Source: Winslowiella toletana (GTDB lineage Bacteria; Pseudomonadota; Gammaproteobacteria; Enterobacterales; Enterobacteriaceae). Taken from it: a stretch of DNA of 64,000 nt. Both the position numbers and the translations under genes were made by a program. Location: the NCBI RefSeq assembly GCF_032164335.1, contig NZ_CP134152.1:3906001-3970000 (forward strand), read 5' to 3'. This document shows positions 19,901-27,364 of the stretch, piece by piece; position 1 is the first letter of the stretch, and each line of letters starts with the position of its first letter. Below the pieces are notes generated by a model, which ran no database searches, was not told the DNA's origin, and saw only the letters and a program-made list of their open reading frames with translations.

Positions 19901-21725
19901 CGAACGAGACACCAGCCCAGAACAGTTATTGAAAAAGATAACTAATAACAACAAAACCATAGAGGATATGCTAAAAAGCATTCAGGACACGCATAAGTCA
20001 TTACTGCCGGTACTTGAAAAAAAGCTTATATTACCGCTTGGAAAAGAACTTGAAAAACAGGGGTATATGAACATCCGCTATCGTGCTGTCTATTTATGGG
20101 ATGCAAAGTCAATGGAAACTGGAAAGCCAACACAACATTTTGCTGTGACGGCGATTAAAAATAATAAAGATTTTGTTTTTGATCTTGCGACCAGAGCGTT
20201 AGGTGATGGATTCAAAGAACCGTTGATACTTTCACAGAAAGAATGGTGTGAAAAATATTCCGAGATGCTGCCTGATAAATACATTGTCTATCGTGATTTT
20301 AACTTTCCAAAAGATGCGTTAGAAAGTCTTGGAAAAAGAGAAAGTAGTAGCTTTGAAATTATGGGCAGTGAGAAAATGCTGACAACCAAGACATCTGATG
20401 AATATGATTTTAATTTATTGATGACTGAGCTAGTTAAAAAGCCAGAAATCAATGAGTTAACAAATGTAAAAGAAGATAAATCCATGGAGTTGATGCCGGT
20501 TCTCACTAAGGAACTGGCCAGCTTAAATTATCAAAATATTGCCTATCGGGCGGTGTATGTTTGGGATAAAAGTGATGATAATCAAAACATGGGACAACCC
20601 CATTATATTGTCACTGCCAGTAAAGCTGGAAAGACTCTGGTATTTGATTTATCGACCAAGGTATACGGCGAAGGCTTTAAAGGCAAAGCAATATCTAATG
20701 AAAGTGACTGGCAGCAACAGTATAAAGCGTTTTTTGTAAATAAAAATATTGCAGAAGGCTACATGTCCAAACCAGAGGATACAGAGTCTGCTTACCAGCT
20801 TATACTCTCAACCCGGCCAGAAGTATTGTTGGAAAATCTCATGAACAGCGATCTTTCAATTGGATTGTATGCATACACCCTGAAAGATAGATCCGACAGG
20901 ATTATCGCCGCGACAGGTAAAGAGTTAACAAAACAGAATTTTGACAACATTCGTTATCGTACCGTCTATGTGTGGGATGAAAAGTCTAAGAATCATGGAA
21001 AACCACAATTGCACTTTGTTGTGACTGCCACAAAAAACAACAAGGATTTTGTATTCGACTTTTCTAATCAATCCTTGGGTAAAGGATTTAAGGAGCCCTT
21101 AATCCTTTCTCAGAAAGAATGGGCTGCAAAATACAATACATTGTTAACAAGAAAATACATTACCTACCGTGACTTTCATTCAGCCGATGAAGCAATCAGC
21201 CACAGTAAGCAAAGAACAGGCAATAGTTTTGACCTGATGCCAAATGAGAAGGTTTTACAGTCCGGTGACTCTACCTATTATGACTTTACTCCGTTACTTC
21301 TTGATTTGAAGAAGAATTCGACGATCAATGCTTTAATGGAATCGAAAGAAGATAAGTCTCTTGAACTGATAGCATCAGTTACTGCTGAACTTAAAAAATT
21401 AAAATACACAGACATTGGCTATTGTGCTGTCTACATCTGGAAAGAAAATGATAATGGCGACAAAATGATGCAACCTCACTTTATTGTCACTGCCAAGAAA
21501 GATGGAGAGAGTATGGTATTTGATTTATCGACAGCAGCGTACGGTGATAAATTCAAAGGAGAACCAATCTCTAACGAAAAAAGCTGGAAGACAAACTATA
21601 ATAAATTCTTTGCCAATCAGACGATAAAGATATATGCAATGTGGAACCCAGAAGATGCAGAAACGTTCTCGGCGATCTCGGTAAAAAACCTGAATAAGAT
21701 GCCTGGAACACCATCGGTATCCTGA
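13947..21725 (+). CDS. Giant multidomain protein, toxin/effector-like, with LysM-like segments and six C-terminal repeats
   Basis: A 2592-residue protein I cannot match to a named gene. No signal peptide; the first 35 residues are rich in Ser, Thr and Asn, as in many secreted effectors. The ATG follows CAGGATC at 13932-13938. Residues about 90-990 are mostly charged and helical. Two NYPE-type mini-repeats (about 907-965) and an RVKR site (989-992) lie just before a fall in GC. A Gly-rich hydrophobic stretch lies at about 1329-1373. LysM-like segments lie at about 1488-1542 (ending LSPGDQIFIPYE) and 1762-1818. Six copies of a domain with IRYRAVYVWD, HFVVTA and FVFDL motifs start near 1603, 1845, 2022, 2180, 2316 and 2471. 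The His-to-Asp spacing recalls papain-like (Tox-PL) folds, but I see no conserved Cys. Large dermonecrotic-type toxins are the best comparison; this is inference. No chaperone or secretion genes are adjacent. Confidence 0.8.
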   Translation: MSIHNSLSRQMLPVTTKTTDATVGETNTATGGRQGVDVSACPEARAELGHMVLGAGKEWTERKDVIMFLQDLMNDPAFIKEILAATGLPLAPAAPDSMTASGLTKLLPSGSHPTQYQLDQLRQLLTEKLEHTYPMLDEFRLKGHNSEIMSLELDSSLIQSLKEKIAADDGSVPLLAVAEALQKAVSGTLAIASADKDVQADVTSLKKTLRAQTDALAKAAFTVGEYDKLVKSAAAKDPETRGRTAEALYDAAKEIDRAEKVLDKELGKLLPLSEGEGGAKAMTIQTALVNKKLKLIRENLKAMEHRLRAGQSRMEKKLEDFDKKAFYLVKKATSPGSLQKLEKGMEKAWHDTPALFQDLMRNTANQVRTLSAATKHTLKVIESTVNKGSQALKKAAEAVSEAHTSPITRLQNEQSGADAAEQKVNTQLRAAYHPLKVAMQKHQNAAEKLLGAAETLVRSSSSHSGPSDAIAATLGEMGDVSGGAALISAAVETSAARAGGAASGKEKQVLSEVQQRERAQRTFNAASAALTEARGEVDSCSDELRATVAQTAEQYGQHQKQLKKLVTFKTEIDKAESHFRKAADRLQRAVQDMTQTAPGSASASREAFNYAATDGKKADYRTRDAVLELSSAVLNATGRPQDIFSKDARIALHLGQFFAQQKQTLLQSVPEFKPWLFDRMVTEIVDKEIPGHFSKTHDPDGKIMLAKVHQAASDAEAGTLLTPKILEEVMEKIPGAADFLSRAGRSGMVGKVVNASVDRAADRLLSTLPRSFLPSLGLIKATMLPVAYMLALSNLKQAVMPGQAEPKSEKLTLAASFAIQLTKKLVDFAVPHLYRFVADAALTGYDLYRNGPDKFAHNLMKDLVDSGTFAVGSKPFYEGYEQGTDAYFEHQLRTLQAADDKQIAAELENYPEFAREEIATVLKKRQAEENKEIDRLVANYPEEQQKRLTVGLKKQLAAEKAKIQAAQEQSLKGQAAEVQSLTPTETVSRVKRTADTTDIQHDIDTDDPVVMNDIKNKVEDDLKDFTNAAIVRMTDLNIRQAARDHIQNIINSFPADQRGGLDSPDSIMLWRQHRYTEGGYPANLMDILTGSFNYRDKYPEWPEGSSVAFRKALIGNVSPYMDIPRYAKFAGKKIRANLNAKSYGPSMADVFEKTYKKRLSNIKSDYNISLGKMYETSFKTSARDLQQDAKLASFKPELQKFIDGKIKPFVLTLGDHDDNQLSECIALRVGDQLLAWDFMGSYQLIDVSTKGIPYKDQQDWLLNHMNTNARYKYSKPEERERVFATLASPTALAFRRLEGGLGQEMLDRKIAQADKDCDALITTSTEYLIDFVIDALYIGTDIVTGIAAGTLPLGTVGSVMVQIAKSALLTYLKDLTKIHFADNLAAKDAAREAIPANLIASLYVDGSMNIGPELAKKLLAKGNIKLHWVSAAKGINPAKELMLGIPGYHKANEVGSEAAARLAELKTNADHEQIAKTSEVNTKAIPGGTTHRVVEGETIHTITEKYSISSRQLALLIYTNPQIADFDVLSPGDQIFIPYESLLRNHAKVMSFTPVEEIGIQKNEILREITWTPDDVKKLEESIQDGTLLEKVQGKKENHIRYLLTLNYPISKQLIDYVSENIQRQGFDNVRCRAMYIWTGRPNEEEAKVHYVVIGNKYGKDYVFDIGAGKFDVGLGDTILLPTSSWQAKYQDTFSNGHVIYNDFDIDDVRVAVDSYRHRASKKPEQLAGEHVIETEAWLKSQPKKPQNEVQQEKIAEIVKDENGFIYQAEGVTDILTLARELGFSNAHLARLMYNNPAITNDGILHTGSNIFIPDQEVGNHFKDENGKIGVVKLLGSLYRQDAVIRYNMIIPYNRSEELMPLVARAISNIGFDNVYYRAIDIWDSTTDNNPTRHYVVVGEIDGEDYVFDMDAGKLKSTFTGPIILPIKEWTARYAKEFDSKLISINESSDINIVKPRSSGRFSEGLESGTHLINIITSAHEVYYTERDTSPEQLLKKITNNNKTIEDMLKSIQDTHKSLLPVLEKKLILPLGKELEKQGYMNIRYRAVYLWDAKSMETGKPTQHFAVTAIKNNKDFVFDLATRALGDGFKEPLILSQKEWCEKYSEMLPDKYIVYRDFNFPKDALESLGKRESSSFEIMGSEKMLTTKTSDEYDFNLLMTELVKKPEINELTNVKEDKSMELMPVLTKELASLNYQNIAYRAVYVWDKSDDNQNMGQPHYIVTASKAGKTLVFDLSTKVYGEGFKGKAISNESDWQQQYKAFFVNKNIAEGYMSKPEDTESAYQLILSTRPEVLLENLMNSDLSIGLYAYTLKDRSDRIIAATGKELTKQNFDNIRYRTVYVWDEKSKNHGKPQLHFVVTATKNNKDFVFDFSNQSLGKGFKEPLILSQKEWAAKYNTLLTRKYITYRDFHSADEAISHSKQRTGNSFDLMPNEKVLQSGDSTYYDFTPLLLDLKKNSTINALMESKEDKSLELIASVTAELKKLKYTDIGYCAVYIWKENDNGDKMMQPHFIVTAKKDGESMVFDLSTAAYGDKFKGEPISNEKSWKTNYNKFFANQTIKIYAMWNPEDAETFSAISVKNLNKMPGTPSVS
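20010..21690 (+). repeat. Intragenic 876-bp tandem duplication (two repeat pairs in the giant protein)
   Basis: The repeat domains of the giant gene are organised as pairs. The Asn codon of NIRYRAVY in copy 3 begins at 20070 and in copy 5 at 20946. The equivalent codon in copy 4 (NIAYRAVY) begins at 20535 and in copy 6 (DIGYCAVY) at 21411. Both differences are exactly 876 bp, or 292 codons. The linkers also match in pattern (SSFEIMGSEKML and NSFDLMPNEKVL; KEDKSMELM and KEDKSLELI). The block was therefore duplicated as a unit and has since diverged without indels between these anchor points. Confidence 0.9.
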
Positions 21726-21784
21726 ATGCAGGGATAACAAGCCTCTTCTGCATCGCCGAAGAAGCCGTGACCTGCATTAAGTTA

Positions 21785-21819
21785 AGTTTCCCGTATCAGT
21801 ATCACTGGTACGGGAAACT
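21785..21819. terminator. Hairpin between the giant gene and the convergent PBP gene
   Basis: Long imperfect inverted repeat: AGTTTCCCGTA at 21785-21795 pairs with TACGGGAAACT at 21809-21819, with an inner CAGT/ACTG pair and an ATC loop. It sits between the stop of the giant gene (21725) and the stop of the penicillin-binding protein (21836), which converge. There is no T-tract, so termination is possible but not certain. Confidence 0.5.
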
Positions 21820-21835
21820 GCATAGCCCTGTGTGA

Positions 21836-23551
21836 TTAGCCATGCCCATACAGCGCATCCGGCGCCACATTCATATGTTTCAGTACCGGACCAATAATAT
21901 TGCCGAAGACTGGCGCAGCCACCGAACCACCGAAGTGATCGCCAGCGGTCGGATGGTTAATCATAATCACCAGCGCCACCTGCGGATCGCTGGCAGGGGC
22001 GACTCCGGCGGTATAGTTGATATAACCACCATCATATTTTCCTTCCGGCCCCATCTTTTCTGCAGTACCGGTTTTAATCGCCAGTCGGTAACCCGGCACC
22101 GCCGCACGCACGCCGCTGCCGCCGGGCAATGCATCACTTTCCATCATATGGATGACCGCTTTAACCGTATCAGCATTGGCTACCCGGGTACCGATAACCG
22201 GTGGAGTCACTTTGGTGATCGACAGCGGACGATAGATACCATATGAACCGAGCGTGGCGTATTCGCGGGCGATCTGTAATGGCGTCACCCGCAGGCCGTA
22301 GCCAAACGAGAAGGTTGCACGTTCGATATCTGCCCAGCGCTGACGATGCAGCGGGAAATAGCCGACGCTCTCCCCGGTCAGCCCCAGCCCGGTCGGTTTG
22401 CCGAGGCCAAAGTTACTGAAAGTATTGACCAACACCTGTGCAGGCATCGCCAGCGCAATATGCGAGACACCAATATCACTCGATTTCTGCAAAATACCGG
22501 TCATCGTCAGACGCGGCCAGTGACCAACGTCTCGGATTAAATGGCCATTGACCCGGTAAGGCGTGGTATCAATAACCGAATCCGGGCGCACCAGTTTACG
22601 CTCCAGCCCTTCCATCACCACCAGCGGCTTCACGGTAGAACCCGGTTCAAAACTGTCATTAATCGCCGAATTACGCATCTGTGCCGGTGAAACGTCGGCA
22701 AAATTATTCGGATTAAAAGAGGGGTACGACGCCATGCCCAGCACTTCGCCCGTATCGATTTTGATTAATACTGCTGCTCCGGAATCGGCCTTGTTCAGCA
22801 ACACACCGTCACGCAGTTTGGTATACATGGTGTACTGGTCAAACTTATCGATACTCAGCTGCAGCGTCGGCGGTTGCTGGGGCGGCTGATAATCGATCAT
22901 TGCGATAATATTACCCTCACCATCCTGGCGATACTGCTCATGTCCCGGTTCGCCCTGTAGCAACTTGTCGTAGCCATGCTCCAGGCCGTTAAGCCCTTTA
23001 TTGTCGGTGCCGACAATGCCCAGTAACGGTGCGGTGGCTTCACTCATCGGATAAAACCGGCTGTCGTCATAAACCGTGCTGATGCCTTTCAGATGCAGCT
23101 GAGAAATATCTTTCGCGATGCCCAGCTCGATTTTGCGCCCGAGATAAAGAAAGCGACGACTGGCATTGGCATTAATTTGCTGAGCGATTTGATCGACCGG
23201 CTGATTCAAAGCATTGGCGAGATATTGCCATTTTTCACTGGTGAAATCAGGGTGGGCTTCCAGCACCCGTTTGGGATCGGCAATGATATCGCGCGAAGGC
23301 ACGCTTAATGCCAACGCCTCACCGTTACGATCCAGCAGCGTGCCGCGGTTAGTCGGCAGCGTAACGGTGCGTAACGAGCGCTGATCGGCCTGATGCTCCA
23401 GCATTGGGTGGTTAATCAGTTGCAGATCGGCCACTCTGGCCAGCAGTACCGCCATGCAACCCAGCACGCCGAGACAGATCAGGCGAAACCGGAAGGGATT
23501 GAACGGTGCTTTAATCTGGTCTTTACCCAATATTTTTTTTAGTCGCGGCAT
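21836..23551 (-). CDS. FtsI-like class B penicillin-binding protein (second PBP3 type)
   Basis: Peptidoglycan D,D-transpeptidase of 571 residues, close to E. coli FtsI throughout (for example EPGSTVKPLVVMEGL, RATFSFGYGLRVTPLQIAR, YGIYRPLSITKV). It has an N-terminal cytosolic tail, one membrane helix at about 22-44, a dimerisation/pedestal region, then the transpeptidase domain: Ser305-x-x-Lys308, the second motif as Ser357-Ser358-Asp359, and Lys493-Thr-Gly. FtsI normally has SSN at the second motif; the Asp is a change in a catalytic motif. It stands alone, outside the dcw cluster where ftsI belongs, so I read it as a paralogue. Salmonella carries such an extra enzyme (PBP3SAL), used in acidic, host-like conditions. 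Equivalence to PBP3SAL is inference. Confidence 0.88.
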   Translation of the reverse strand: MPRLKKILGKDQIKAPFNPFRFRLICLGVLGCMAVLLARVADLQLINHPMLEHQADQRSLRTVTLPTNRGTLLDRNGEALALSVPSRDIIADPKRVLEAHPDFTSEKWQYLANALNQPVDQIAQQINANASRRFLYLGRKIELGIAKDISQLHLKGISTVYDDSRFYPMSEATAPLLGIVGTDNKGLNGLEHGYDKLLQGEPGHEQYRQDGEGNIIAMIDYQPPQQPPTLQLSIDKFDQYTMYTKLRDGVLLNKADSGAAVLIKIDTGEVLGMASYPSFNPNNFADVSPAQMRNSAINDSFEPGSTVKPLVVMEGLERKLVRPDSVIDTTPYRVNGHLIRDVGHWPRLTMTGILQKSSDIGVSHIALAMPAQVLVNTFSNFGLGKPTGLGLTGESVGYFPLHRQRWADIERATFSFGYGLRVTPLQIAREYATLGSYGIYRPLSITKVTPPVIGTRVANADTVKAVIHMMESDALPGGSGVRAAVPGYRLAIKTGTAEKMGPEGKYDGGYINYTAGVAPASDPQVALVIMINHPTAGDHFGGSVAAPVFGNIIGPVLKHMNVAPDALYGHG

Positions 23552-23657
23552 ATGGCTTTGGCAGATTTTTAGATGATAACTAACTGAAGGTTATAAAGAA
23601 GAGTCTGGGCAGATAACAGAAAAACTGTGTTTCATTTCGTGATTGCCGTTTTTCGGG

Positions 23658-23686
23658 CAAAAAAAACCTGCGCATCTGCGCAGGTT
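23658..23686 (-). terminator. Rho-independent terminator of the BisC-like gene
   Basis: Perfect 10-bp stem AACCTGCGCA / TGCGCAGGTT (23665-23686) with a 2-nt loop. On the minus strand it is followed by a run of T residues (the A-run at 23659-23666). It lies about 140 bp beyond the stop of the molybdoenzyme gene at 23829, pointing the same way. Confidence 0.75.
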
Positions 23687-23828
23687 GGTGTAATCAAGCA
23701 AAATACAAAAACTTTTTGATGTTCACCCATCAATACCTCTGGGACTTAAAATCTAGCAAGTCCCACTGATGGGCCGCCATCACTGATTCGCAACAGTTAT
23801 CCGCAAAGTGTAACCAGCCATTAGATTG

Positions 23829-26108
23829 TTAGGCGGTTTTGCTACTGACGGCGCTTTTCACCTCAACCAGACAGCTCATGGCGTTCGGTCCCTGGGTTAA
23901 CGACGAGGTACCGATATCCAGGGTTAATACATTGGGATTACCGGCGCGGTCATACGGCTGCCAGTTGGCTTTGCCAAAGCCAGGATCAAACCATGCACCG
24001 GTTGAAATCAGTACCACCCCCTGAGTGACGCCATCAGTGAGCCGGACGCCGGCCAGCATAACGCCACGGCTGTTGCTGACGTTTATCGCTTCGCCATCAT
24101 TAATGCCGCGCGCCACCGCGTCCTGCGGATGCATCCACAAGGTTTCATGGCCGGCAGTTTTATTCGCCTGGACGCTGGCGGTACCATCAAGCTGGCTGTG
24201 CAGACGATCGCCCGGCTGGATCGAGATCATATGTAACGGATAATTCCGACTAAGTTCGGCCCCAAGCCACTCTTTCGGCGGCTGCCATTGCGGGTGACCA
24301 GCAAAATCATCCAGTTGATAATCGGCGATGGTTTTGCAAAATAGCTCAATTTTGCCGCTGTGAGTTTTAATCGGGTTAGCCTGTGGATCATTACGGAAAT
24401 CTTCCATAAAGATATACGGTTTGTCGCCCTGTGGGATTTCGACAAAACCGCGCTGCCAAAACTCACCAAATTCCGGCCAGTACACGCCTTTATTGGCATG
24501 TGCCAGCGCACACTGCTGATAAAGATGCTCTATCCACTGCATTTCGTTGCGGTTTTCGGTGAACTGCTCGCGGTAGCCAAGACGATCGGCGATATCGGCA
24601 AAAATATCAAAATCATTACGTGCCTGGTGCTGCGGTTTAATTGCCTGATGCATGGCTAATACATAGCGGTCACGCGATGAGCCACCGATATCATTACGCT
24701 CCAGCGTGGTGGTGACCGGCAGCACGATATCGGCCATCTGCGCCGCTGGCGTCCAGACAATGTCCTGTACGATAACCGTATCCGGGCGCTGCCAGCCCTC
24801 TACCAACCGGTTAAGCTGCTGATGATGGTGGAACGGGTTACCGCCCGCCCAGTGCACCAGATGAATATCAGGATAGTGGTGGGTTTCCCCCTGGAAACTG
24901 TAGGGCTGGCCAGGATTAAGTAGCATATCGCTGATGCGCGCCACCGGAATGGAAAGCCCGGACGGATTCGGTCCGGTCGACATTAATGGTGCGGGCGCTT
25001 CGACACGCGGATTACCCACGCTGTTCATCGAACCATGCCCGAAGGAGAAACCGCCGCCCGGCAATCCAGGCTGGCCAAGCATCGAGGATAAGGCAATCAT
25101 CATCCAGTAAGGCTGCTCGCCGCGATGCGCGCGCTGAACGGAATAGGAACAGGTGATAAAACTGCGCACGCCAATCAGCTGCTGCGCCAGCTGGGCAATG
25201 CGCGCCGCTGGCACGCCGGTAATCTCACTGGCCCACTGTGGCGTTTTAGCCACACCGTCGCTTTCACCGGTCAGATAAGCGCGCAGCTCGGTGTATCCGA
25301 CACAGTGACTTTGCAGGAAAGCATTATCCACCGCGCCAAGCCGTTCAATCTCGTAACCCAGCGCCAGCATCAGCGCCACATCAGTATTTGGCCGAATCGG
25401 GATCCATTCGGCATTAACGAATTCCGGGCAGTCATCACGCATTGGGCTGATATTAATCACCCGCGTGCCCTTCGCTGCCAGCTGCTGTAACGCGGGTTTA
25501 AGGCTGTGTTGTCCGGCACCACCCGAGGCCACCTGAGCATTTTTCAGCGCCAGCCCACCAAAGGCAACAAACAGCTGGCAGTGCTCGACTACACTCGGCC
25601 AGTCGGTGACGCGCCCGGTCAGCGGCATGTAAGTACCGATGACATACGGCAGGAAAAATTGCGCGGCGCCCCAGCTGTAGTTACCTTGCTGATCGACGCC
25701 ACCGCCACCGTTAAAGTAAAAACGGCGCACTAAAGTACGCGCATGGTTCACGCGACCAGCCGATGACCAGCCGTAAGATCCGTTGAAAATGCCTGAAGCA
25801 CCGTAGCGATCGCGCACCCGGCGATTTTCCTCAGCCACCAGATCCAGCGCGGTTTCCCAGTCCACTTCAACGAAGCCTTCACGGCCACGCAGCGTTCGGT
25901 CGCTGTTCTCTCGTGACGTTAACCAGGAGCGACGCACCATGGGTTTACGGATACGTTTATCGGAGTAGACCAGTTCCGGAATGGTGTTCAGCATCGGCGA
26001 CGGATCGCTATCGGCAAAAAAAGGCTCACAGCCGGTCAGCTTGCCGTTTTGAGTTACAGCGGTAAATGCGCCCCAGTGGGCGAGGTGTGGCACTTTTTTA
26101 ATTGTCAT
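23829..26108 (-). CDS. BisC/TorZ-family molybdopterin-dependent S- or N-oxide reductase
   Basis: Molybdenum enzyme of the DMSO reductase family, 759 residues, co-linear with E. coli BisC (biotin sulfoxide reductase). Matching landmarks are AHWGAFTAV, GSYGWSSAGRVNHA (including the Ser expected to ligate Mo), SMLGQPGLPGGGF, WAGGNPFHHHQQLNRLVEGW, ADIVLPVTTTLERND and DRLHSQLDG. No N-terminal Cys cluster and no twin-arginine leader, so it should be cytosolic, without its own Fe-S centre. No cytochrome or membrane-anchor gene is adjacent, which fits BisC rather than a TorCA-type pair. Substrate could be biotin or methionine sulfoxide. It is divergent from galR and sits in accessory DNA between aas and galR. 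Confidence 0.85.
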   Translation of the reverse strand: MTIKKVPHLAHWGAFTAVTQNGKLTGCEPFFADSDPSPMLNTIPELVYSDKRIRKPMVRRSWLTSRENSDRTLRGREGFVEVDWETALDLVAEENRRVRDRYGASGIFNGSYGWSSAGRVNHARTLVRRFYFNGGGGVDQQGNYSWGAAQFFLPYVIGTYMPLTGRVTDWPSVVEHCQLFVAFGGLALKNAQVASGGAGQHSLKPALQQLAAKGTRVINISPMRDDCPEFVNAEWIPIRPNTDVALMLALGYEIERLGAVDNAFLQSHCVGYTELRAYLTGESDGVAKTPQWASEITGVPAARIAQLAQQLIGVRSFITCSYSVQRAHRGEQPYWMMIALSSMLGQPGLPGGGFSFGHGSMNSVGNPRVEAPAPLMSTGPNPSGLSIPVARISDMLLNPGQPYSFQGETHHYPDIHLVHWAGGNPFHHHQQLNRLVEGWQRPDTVIVQDIVWTPAAQMADIVLPVTTTLERNDIGGSSRDRYVLAMHQAIKPQHQARNDFDIFADIADRLGYREQFTENRNEMQWIEHLYQQCALAHANKGVYWPEFGEFWQRGFVEIPQGDKPYIFMEDFRNDPQANPIKTHSGKIELFCKTIADYQLDDFAGHPQWQPPKEWLGAELSRNYPLHMISIQPGDRLHSQLDGTASVQANKTAGHETLWMHPQDAVARGINDGEAINVSNSRGVMLAGVRLTDGVTQGVVLISTGAWFDPGFGKANWQPYDRAGNPNVLTLDIGTSSLTQGPNAMSCLVEVKSAVSSKTA

Positions 26109-26296
26109 AAGTTGTCCGGCAGGCAGCTAAAATTCTGTCGCCAGCATAGCATTTTTTAGACTGCCGTCAGCGGCAATCTGCCGATCCGCATCCGGGCAAT
26201 TGATCGGGTGAAGCCTGATATTTCCTCCCGCTTTGCGACACCCCTGGCATTCTCTCAGCTTGAACAAGGGCGCGTTTTCCGCAACACTGAATTTAT

Positions 26297-26312
26297 GTGT
26301 AAACGCTTTCCC
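26297..26312. promoter_or_regulatory. GalR/GalS-type operator upstream of galR
   Basis: GTGTAAACGCTTTCCC matches the gal operator consensus (GTGNAANCGNTTNCAC) at all but one defined position. It lies 17 bp before the galR ATG, in the gap shared with the divergent BisC-like gene. The likely meaning is autoregulation by GalR. Other LacI-family repressors with similar half-sites cannot be excluded. Confidence 0.6.
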
Positions 26313-26328
26313 AGGATCAGGTAAACAG

Positions 26329-27330
26329 ATGGCTACCATAAAGGATGTTGCAAAAATGGCCGGCGTTTCCGTCGCCACCGTATCACGTGTGATTAATAAA
26401 TCACCGAAGGCCAGTGAAAGCTCCCGGCTGGCGGTCACCCGCGCCATGGAGCAACTGCAATACCATCCGAATGCCAATGCGCGCGCGCTGGCGCAGCAAT
26501 CGACTGAAACCATTGGTCTGGTGGTTGGCGACGTTTCCGATCCTTTTTTCGGTGCAATGGTAAAAGCTGTCGATGAAGTGGCCTGGCAAACCGGCAACTT
26601 TTTGCTGATTGGTAACGGTTACCATAATGAGCAAAAAGAGCGCCAGGCGATTGAGCAACTGATGCGTCATCGCTGCGCGGCGCTGGTGGTCCACGCCAAG
26701 AAAGTGCCCGACGACGAACTGATCGGCCTGATGAAGCAGGTGCCCGGTATGGTGCTGGTCAATCGCCTGCTGCCTGGCTTCGAAAATCGCTGTGTTGCGC
26801 TGGACGATCGCTATGGCGCCTGGCTGGCGACCCGCCATTTAATTCAGCAAGGCCATAAAAATATCGCTTTTATCTGCTCAACCCATGCCATTTCTGATGC
26901 GGAAGATCGCCTGCAAGGCTATTACGATGCGCTGCGCGAACATAATCTGCCGGAAAACGATCGTTTGGTCGCGTTTGGTGAACCGGACGAACTGGGTGGC
27001 GAGCAGGCAATGACCGAACTGCTTGGACGCGGTAAAAACTTTACTGCCGTCGCCTGCTACAACGATTCGATGGCTGCTGGCGCACTGGCGGTGTTAAGCG
27101 ATAACAGTATCCGCATTCCCGAAGAGATTTCACTGATTGGCTTCGATGACGTACTGGTGTCGCGCTACGTTCGCCCGCGTCTGACGACAATACGCTACCC
27201 GATTGTTACCATGGCTCAGCAGGCGGCTGAACTGGCGCTGGCGCTGGCCAATAACGCGCCCCTGCCGGAAGTGACCAATATGTTTAGCCCGACGCTGGTA
27301 CGCCGTCATTCCGTCGGCACGCCGGGATAA
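26329..27330 (+). CDS. galR: GalR, LacI-family galactose operon repressor
   Basis: Transcription repressor of galactose genes, released by galactose. It is 333 residues from the ATG at 26329 (MATIKDVAKMAGVSVATVSR). The frame opens earlier (26233), but this start has the canonical LacI-family helix-turn-helix at the very N-terminus. The HTH and hinge occupy about 1-58, and the periplasmic-binding-like sugar domain about 60-330 (ETIGLVVGDVSDPFFGAMVK, EISLIGFDDVLVSRYVRPRLTTIRYP). In E. coli galR lies between aas and lysA; here both flanks carry inserted genes. It is preceded by a gal-type operator. Confidence 0.9.
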   Translation: MATIKDVAKMAGVSVATVSRVINKSPKASESSRLAVTRAMEQLQYHPNANARALAQQSTETIGLVVGDVSDPFFGAMVKAVDEVAWQTGNFLLIGNGYHNEQKERQAIEQLMRHRCAALVVHAKKVPDDELIGLMKQVPGMVLVNRLLPGFENRCVALDDRYGAWLATRHLIQQGHKNIAFICSTHAISDAEDRLQGYYDALREHNLPENDRLVAFGEPDELGGEQAMTELLGRGKNFTAVACYNDSMAAGALAVLSDNSIRIPEEISLIGFDDVLVSRYVRPRLTTIRYPIVTMAQQAAELALALANNAPLPEVTNMFSPTLVRRHSVGTPG

Positions 27331-27364
27331 TTCAGCGGGCAGCGATTGCGGCCCGCTCCGGTGA

